A stretch of DNA of 64,000 nucleotides, from NCBI GenBank assembly GCA_964036195.1, contig OZ038458.1, positions 5,146,001 through 5,210,000 of the forward strand, written 5' to 3'. Source of the DNA: Sphaerolaimus hirsutus (Eukaryota; Nematoda; Chromadorea; Monhysterida; Sphaerolaimidae). Shown in pieces: positions 61,901 through 64,000 of this stretch (positions are counted from its first letter, which is position 1; each line of letters opens with the position of its first letter). The notes below the pieces were generated by a model that saw nothing but the letters and a program-made list of their open reading frames with translations, ran no database searches and had not been told where the DNA came from. A program made the position numbers and the translations under genes.

Positions 61901-63727
61901 TTCCAAAAAAATGTTCAGAGATATCAAAATGTGCCCGTTTTAAACTAAAAAAAGCGTAAAAAGCGTTTAAAAAGCGCTGGCCATCCCTCCTAGTAATAGG
62001 TAGTTATGGATCAGTTTTGTAAAATTAAATTCGTAAAAAAATATTTGTAACATTCGATCATTTCACCACCCTTATCAGTTATATTTACAATATTCCCCCT
62101 CCCCACTTATTTACCCCCCCCCCCCCCCCCCGCAGAACAACGTCAATGCGAGCTGACAGCGATGGGTTTCGATCGGTCTTCGTGCCTCGATTTGAAGGCT
62201 TCAGCCGACCGGATAGAAGACAGGGCTGTGCCCGTGCCGGCTGATAGAAGGCAACCCAGTGTATGCGCCGAAAGTGGTTGGTTCCCAGTGAATGGCTGCG
62301 TGGCCTGTTTTCACTAATCCTACAAAGTGCCCTGGGGGCAGTCCCAGACACTGTAAAATGTAAAATGTCATGGAAAGTGTCAAAAGTCATGGAAAATGCC
62401 CTGCAAAATGGCGAATCGGTTAAATGGCAAAATGGCGACGCGCATTTTACAGAGTCTGGGGCTGGCACCTGGCAGATGTCAGTATTCCGGCAAATTTCCC
62501 AATCTGGCGACAGAACAGGTGTTTTGTAGATTTGGATCCCCTTTTTCTGTTTTATTCGCTTTTTATAGATGGTAAATCGCTCCTCCGGAGGTATAGGTAA
62601 ATAGCTGAAAAATTTGGGGGAGGGGGTTCGCGGGGGTTAAATATATAGGCTTTTCCAAGGTATAGAAGGACAAAAAGAGAGAAAAATCGCTGAAAAAAGC
62701 TGAAAAAGAGAGAAAAAGGCTGAAAATGGTCAATGGAACACATGAAATAGCGATTTTGAAGGTGAAAAACTATAAAACGGTATGAAAACTCTCTCACTGT
62801 TGATCCACGCAGATTGCCAATCATCGAGCAACAATCACAACAACCAGCGCCAGCTCAGCCACACGCAATCCAGCCCGTCGATACAATCGCACGGTCGCAA
62901 TCACAATCGCAACCCCCCTCCCCCCACGATGGCGCACCCCCCACCCAATTGCCGACCCCATTCTCTGGTCAGTTCGGAGGCGTCGTCCAGTTCAAATTCG
63001 TCGGCTAGCTGCAAGTCGCACCTGAGCGGCACCAGCACCGAGGGCAACAGCCGCGACGGGGGAAGTAGTGGGCATGGAAGTTTGGCTGGCAGCAGTACGG
63101 CTAATGGGGGTGGGGGGAGGAGGTCCTGCGGCACTTCGTTGAGTCTCGGTGGGTCGAAGGGGGTTGGGTTATTTTGGTGACTTTTTGGTTTTAGTGATTT
63201 TTTTTGTCGAGGCGTCGTTGTTTGTATGTTTGTTAGCGCGTCCGACTCACGTTCCTGAATTGTGCGATTGAACTTTGAATTTTATAATTTTTAGCGCCGC
63301 GCGCGAGCAGCCAGTAAATAGCGAAATCGCGACGTAAGTAGACTTCTGAAGTGTGGGCACTTGCTTTCTGCACCCTTCAACAAATCTCCGATTAATCACC
63401 TAAAATATACCCCCTCCATCAGAATCAGGCGTCAGCGGCGACATGACGCCGGTGCGCAATAGCGCCGATCGCCCGCTAGACACAGTTTTTGAACACAATA
63501 ACGACGCGAATGGACCCGGTACTGGCACGGCGGTGTCCAACGCGATGCCCAACCTGAACGGGTCCGGCGTGGTGTTGAACGGCGCCAACGGCGGCGGACC
63601 CGATGACACGCTGGTCGCTGTGGGTGCGCAGATCGACTCCGCTGGTTTGCAGAGTATTTTGGCTGAGAAGAATGCCGTTACTGTGAGTGTGGCGGGGTTT
63701 GAGTTGTATGGGGAGCAATCTAAATAG
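25676..63727 (+). CDS. RhoGEF of PLEKHG4 (puratrophin-1)/ARHGEF40/Quattro type, about 1640 residues
   Basis: Predicted cytoplasmic guanine nucleotide exchange factor for Rho GTPases, with a CRAL-TRIO-like N-terminus, spectrin-like helices, DH and PH domains. The model has 27 exons; 25 of its 26 introns are GT-AG and one is GC-AG, and all phases fit. Exon coordinates are given in the segment entries below. Residue numbers there count from the first in-window codon. The stop is TAG at 63725-63727. The 5' end is uncertain. The first exon has an acceptor (C11 then 'attcag') at 25675, which suggests an upstream exon, but the ATG at 25783 could instead be the start. Within Dbl-type GEFs the closest matches by eye are PLEKHG4/4B: 'PELSRPDLPAELR..R..IFGNLERIYDFH', 'LYALYNKNKPRCD' and the post-PH 'MGFD...LDLKAS...DRAV'. 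Dbs/Mcf2 and Trio share the domain order but fit these motifs less well. Confidence 0.88.
26080..26470. mobile_element. TA-flanked MITE in GEF intron 1
   Basis: The ends CCGTATTTCGTCTAATAGGG and CTATTAGAAAACATACGG are inverted, flanked by TA (26078-26079 and 26471-26472). Inside, 'gaagggcg' and 'aatagaac' units recur in both orientations. It is a separate subfamily sharing the CCGTATTT terminus. It makes up 391 of the 662 bases of the intron. Confidence 0.82.
26711..30494 (+). other. GEF intron 2
   Basis: A 3.8-kb intron. It contains a gcgcca-type repeat at 27365-27400 and 27680-27745 that is interrupted by the inverted-repeat element 27404-27673. Otherwise it is AT-rich sequence without a gene I can support; 'gacactgtaaaatgtcat' repeats lie at about 28560-28612. 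Confidence 0.55.
27404..27673. mobile_element. MITE with acactggatgtcaactgg ends, nested in a gcgcca repeat
   Basis: The left end acactggatgtcaactggtt and the right end aaccagttgacatccagtgt are inverted, and complementarity continues through 'ctcgattttagctcaat' and 'attgagctaaaatcgag'. It lies between two halves of a gcgcca-rich repeat, so it is the younger insertion. It is related in its 'gttgacat' motif to the gggcccacacac family. Confidence 0.82.
32930..33842. mobile_element. inverted-repeat element with 'cccgatatttaacc' ends
   Basis: The left end acccgatatttaacccatcg and the right end cggttaaatatcgggt type terminus are inverted. Subterminal modules 'ggttgtaaagccaaaatacc' and 'aagccaaagtatgtcg' on the left are matched in inverted form on the right ('tactttggctttacaaccga', 'acatagtttggcttacg'). 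About 910 bp with no long frame. Confidence 0.7.
34689..34850. mobile_element. MITE, gggcccacacac family, short form
   Basis: The left end gccccgcacacgctagttga and the right end caactagcgtgtgtgggccc are inverted. The interior is 'aaatgtcaactggttccg', 'ttgcgtttgaacg' and 'gcaccagttgacatttggtg'. Copies of this 155-160-bp form lie at 38291, 48842 and 49036. Confidence 0.82.
37207..37680 (-). other. 157-codon open frame in GEF intron 3, unrecognised
   Basis: A frame on the minus strand reading MNGTWQ..., with 'FTSEKFVAFFHCQILESCH' and 'KCCKIIPGKSNQNRMPCVCV'. It is the longest frame in the repeat-rich part of the window. It is antisense to the GEF transcript and its start lies in a G-run. Amino-acid composition looks protein-like (nine Cys, mixed hydrophobics), but I recognise no family, and it may be a captured fragment or chance. 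Confidence 0.25.
38291..38440. mobile_element. MITE, gggcccacacac family, short form, left arm shortened
   Basis: The right end gtcaactagcgtgtgtgggc is intact. The left end reads 'ggccctacacacgcaccaaatg', missing the 'tagttgacat' segment present in other copies. The interior is the same as 34689-34850. Confidence 0.78.
38727..38943. mobile_element. TA-flanked MITE, CCGTATT family, 217 bp
   Basis: The ends CCGTATTTAATC and GAGAAATACGG are inverted, flanked by TA at 38725-38726 and 38944-38945. The interior differs from the C-rich copies, so only the terminal module is shared. Confidence 0.7.
39433..39842. mobile_element. near-perfect 410-bp palindromic MITE
   Basis: The left end aaagctccgttgacactgcg and the right end cgcagtgtaaacgtagcttt are inverted and flanked by T/A. 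The two arms of about 190 bp pair through 'cttgtgccgacaattcgaaa', 'aagttccatatctgcaagaa', 'caaatt(t)gcagataaatcgt' and 'cgttccagagttataagc'. Only a short spacer near 39635 is unpaired. Confidence 0.88.
40588..40735. repeat. GGGATC-type low-complexity block in GEF intron 4
   Basis: Repeats of 'gatcgggatcgggattg' with 'ttttggagatcggg', like the blocks at 10.5-12.2 kb. It lies about 180 bases after exon 4. Confidence 0.65.
41052..41312. mobile_element. MITE with tatactcggcggac ends, copy 2
   Basis: The left end tatactcggcggaccgcatg and the right end tttgctgtccgccgagtata are inverted. The interior differs from copies 1 and 3. It lies in GEF intron 4 (40409-43079). Confidence 0.75.
43314..43484. 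mobile_element. short inverted-repeat element at start of GEF intron 5
   Basis: The ends attccgcgagtggagaagta and ttacctctccacctgcggaat are inverted, with 'ttttgaagtga' and 'tcacttcaaaa' inside. It is 171 bp and starts about 58 bases after the donor at 43257. No clear duplication is seen. Confidence 0.6.
44338..44780. mobile_element. hAT-type MITE, cagggacgtatccagg family, copy 3
   Basis: The ends CAGGGACGTAGCCAGG and CCTGGCTACGTCCTTG are inverted. GTTGGGGC is duplicated exactly at 44330-44337 and 44781-44788. The core has the gcgccatggcgc cluster, 'aggcatatacagcg' and 'gcgcgcttgtgcgc', as in copy 2. 443 bp. Confidence 0.93.
45805..46235. repeat. 'gatagatagctg' composite repeat with G-runs
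   Basis: Contains 'aatatataggctttttcagg', 'gtatagaaggtagaaatagg' and 'gtagatagatacctgagg' followed by G9, shared with 23.4-23.8 and 62.5-62.8 kb. The ends are not defined. Confidence 0.55.
48842..49004. mobile_element. MITE, gggcccacacac family, short form
   Basis: The left end gccccccccacacgcttgtt type terminus and the right end gtcaactagcgtgtgtggcc are inverted. The interior has 'aaatgtcaactggttcca' and 'gcaccagttgacatttggtg'. Confidence 0.8.
49036..49197. mobile_element. MITE, gggcccacacac family, short form, 32 bp from the previous copy
   Basis: The left end ccctacacacgctagttgac and the right end gtcaactagcgtgtgtgggc are inverted. The interior is an inverted pair of 'aaatgtcaactggttccgat' and 'atcggaaccagttgacattt'. 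Confidence 0.83.
50667..50833. mobile_element. hAT-type MITE, TAGTGATG ends, gcgcca-rich
   Basis: The ends TAGTGATGTGCAAGCGCCA and TGGCGCCATTCCATCACTA are inverted and match the 4248-4456 element. The interior contains two tandem copies of 'aatggcgccacgacgccctt'. No clear 8-bp duplication remains. Confidence 0.75.
53041..53417. mobile_element. palindromic element with 9-bp TSD in GEF intron 8
   Basis: CGTTCAATC occurs at 53032-53040 and 53418-53426. The ends 'gggcgtgcactgatacgcac' and 'gtgcgtatcaggcctgccc' are inverted. Inner arms 'gatacgcacatatgcccg' / 'cgggcatatgtgcgtatc' and repeated 'ttttcacttgacac...gtgattttcagatatg' units make nested hairpins throughout. A 9-bp duplication suggests a Mutator-like origin. 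Confidence 0.82.
55636..55864. mobile_element. MITE, gggcccacacac family, long form, in GEF intron 13
   Basis: The left end gggcccacacatactagttg and the right end ccactagtgtgtgtgggccc are inverted. The interior has 'aattttggttaattatgtga' and 'gtgtgatagagcat', as in 9117-9357. It makes up 229 of the 478 bases of the intron. Confidence 0.85.
56787..56978. mobile_element. MITE with tatactcggcggac ends, copy 3, in GEF intron 15
   Basis: The left end tatactcggcggacagcaaa and the right end 'gatacctaccgagtata' are inverted. The interior matches copy 1 (19839-20033) closely through 'agtatgcgcagaatcgtacc' and 'gggttatggtaggtttccat'. It makes up 192 of 374 intron bases. Confidence 0.82.
57268..57771. 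mobile_element. MITE, gggcccacacac family, with an internal ggaaaacgg tandem array
   Basis: The ends 'gggtcgacatcaacattcgtgtc' type and 'gatgtcaactagtacgtgtgga' type are inverted. The family core 'aaattttggttagtcacatg' and 'gtgatagagtacag' lies on the right side. An array of 'ggaaaacggaaacggaaaaa' with 'ttgcacttgcc' or 'ttgcctgc' spacers (57315-57560, six or more units) occupies the left part. It fills 504 of the 652 bases of intron 16. Confidence 0.75.
58085..58737. mobile_element. hAT-type MITE, copy 2 of a near-identical pair, in GEF intron 17
   Basis: The ends tagggttggccgatgttttt and tttttttccaaccctag are inverted. GTCAAGGC is duplicated exactly at 58077-58084 and 58738-58745. It is nearly identical to 14972-15648 over the core ('acaaattgacattgg', 'gccgacatatgttgctgt'), with length differences confined mainly to the T/A runs. 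Confidence 0.93.
58746..58945. repeat. 'gtaaaatgtca' dispersed repeat
   Basis: Begins 'cttgggggcaagcccagatgctgtgaaatg' type sequence and runs through several 'catgtaaaatgtcaaa' units to 'cagcgtctgtgagtggcacc'. The same arrangement is at 62328-62475 ('cagacactgtaaaatg' to 'cattttacagagtctggggc'), with fragments at 300-460, 28560, 34540, 52425 and 61435-61570. Confidence 0.6.
59052..60810 (+). other. GEF exons 18-22: DH (RhoGEF) domain
   Basis: Exons 59052-59160, 59613-59774, 60033-60245, 60399-60641 and 60707-60810 (about residues 995-1271). CR1: 'IIDELMQTELSYVSAIEYVI'. Middle: 'IFGNLERIYDFHVREFLPAL' and 'FLQHRHRFHLYALYNKNKPR'. CR3: 'SSYLLKPVQRMGKYALLLGQ', the helix that contacts the GTPase. 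The Glu in CR1 (QTELSYV) needed for exchange in Dbl proteins is present. Exon 20 begins with a Cys-rich insert of about 25 residues (CGTPSCSC...NCDCGD) not expected in human relatives. Intron 18 (59161-59612) starts with GC instead of GT. Confidence 0.92.
60891..61812 (+). other. GEF exons 23-24: PH domain
   Basis: Exons 60891-61059 and 61635-61812 (about residues 1272-1387). 'VRRVFLFEHLVLFAKPK' is the beta3-beta4 motif typical of PH domains after DH. 'YEYKHSMK', 'MGLTESV', 'KFELWFRR' and the C-terminal helix 'AVRHAWLLDVGQILWRQAIR', with the conserved Trp, complete the fold. PH domains in Dbl proteins assist exchange and membrane contact. Confidence 0.9.
62136..63727 (+). other. GEF exons 25-27: post-PH motif and Ser/Asn/Gly-rich tail
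   Basis: Exons 62136-62258, 62813-63148 and 63423-63727 (about residues 1388-1641). Exon 25 has 'MGFDRSSCLDLKASADRIED' and 'RAVPVP', matching the 'MG...LDIKPS...DRA' motif that follows the PH domain in PLEKHG4 and Solo. Exon 26 is Ser/Asn/Gln/His-rich, then Gly/Ser-rich, likely disordered. The donor of exon 25 was placed at 62259 (A|GTGTAT) because the alternative phase hits a stop in exon 26. The last exon ends '...YGEQSK' and stop. Confidence 0.82.
62520..62800. repeat. 'gatagatagctgaaa'-type repeat in GEF intron 25
   Basis: Contains 'ttttgtagatttggatccc', 'aaatcgctcctccggaggta', G-runs, 'aatatataggcttttccaag' and 'gtatagaaggacaaaa', shared with 23.4-23.8 and 45.8-46.2 kb. Together with the gtaaaatgtca repeat at 62328-62475 it fills most of this 554-bp intron. 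Confidence 0.6.
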
Positions 63728-63838
63728 CATAGACGACGACAAGAAAAGTTTGAGTTGAAACTTTTCCTCTTCAAAGCGTTTGAAACTTTCTAGCATATAT
63801 TTTTTTCATCAGGTCAATTGATAAAAGTGTGAAATTGC

Positions 63839-63844
63839 ATTAAA
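63839..63844 (+). terminator. possible polyadenylation signal of the GEF gene
   Basis: ATTAAA about 112 bases after the stop codon. It is the closest canonical-type hexamer seen downstream. A short hairpin ('gaaaagttt...aaacttttc') lies between at 63745-63768. Confidence 0.4.
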
Positions 63845-64000
63845 TACTGCCATTCTTTTCAATACGGTCTTTAAATCACGGTTCAATCGGTTCAAATCCG
63901 AATCGACATTCAAGTATCACGCCCACAATTTAATTAATCTCCCATGCAGGTGTAGCCGGTCGCCTTGATGAACAGAGTGCTTTATGGGTAGTCAACAATG

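Noticed and set aside
63295-63313. Possible 19-base microexon (acceptor tttttag, donor GTAAATAG) between GEF exons 26 and 27
   Set aside because: Inclusion breaks the frame, while direct joining of 63148 to 63423 keeps it open to the stop at 63727.
63885-63905. 'ggttcaaatccg' resembling a tRNA T-loop
   Set aside because: No matching acceptor stem, D-arm or anticodon arm upstream; the motif is isolated.
1-64000. CRISPR array, operon or prokaryotic features
   Set aside because: Repeats are dispersed MITEs or simple tandems without regular spacers, and genes are interrupted by spliceosomal introns.

Overview
The window is nuclear DNA from an intron-rich, AT-rich animal, most likely an invertebrate. 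I cannot name the phylum from sequence alone. Two protein-coding genes can be modelled with confidence, and every splice junction in both models keeps the reading frame. Nearly everything else is intergenic or intronic DNA filled with short non-autonomous DNA transposons (MITEs), many still with intact terminal inverted repeats (TIRs) and target-site duplications (TSDs).

Left end (535-3966, minus strand): a phospholipase B-like lysosomal hydrolase (PLBD1/PLBD2 family). Seven exons are present: signal peptide, the nucleophile Cys, and most of the core. The last roughly 90 residues lie beyond the left edge. Its introns are 66-84 bases long unless a MITE has landed in them.

Middle (about 4-25.6 kb): no gene I can support. 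It holds several hAT-type MITE families with 8-bp TSDs (4248-4456, 14972-15648, 17896-18399, 21225-21619, 21997-22449), TA-flanked MITEs (10077-10521, 18628-18886), palindromic elements, GGGATC low-complexity blocks and gcgcca-rich blocks.

Right part (25676-63727, plus strand): a single large gene of at least 27 coding exons encoding about 1640 residues of a Rho-family guanine nucleotide exchange factor of the PLEKHG4 (puratrophin-1)/ARHGEF40 (Solo)/Quattro type. Order of regions: CRAL-TRIO-like N-terminal domain, spectrin-repeat-like helical region, low-complexity linker, DH domain, PH domain, Ser/Asn/Gly-rich tail. Exons are small and concentrated at 52-64 kb. The 5' half has very long introns (up to 9.6 kb), while most of the shorter 3' introns carry one recognisable MITE each.

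Points of most interest: many introns of the GEF gene have C-runs just before the acceptor, and several also have G-runs just after the donor, so intron ends could pair as RNA; one intron carries an exact T9G13/C14A10 pair. There is also a GC-AG intron inside the DH domain, a Cys-rich insertion in the DH domain, and a PLBD intron that is almost entirely one MITE.
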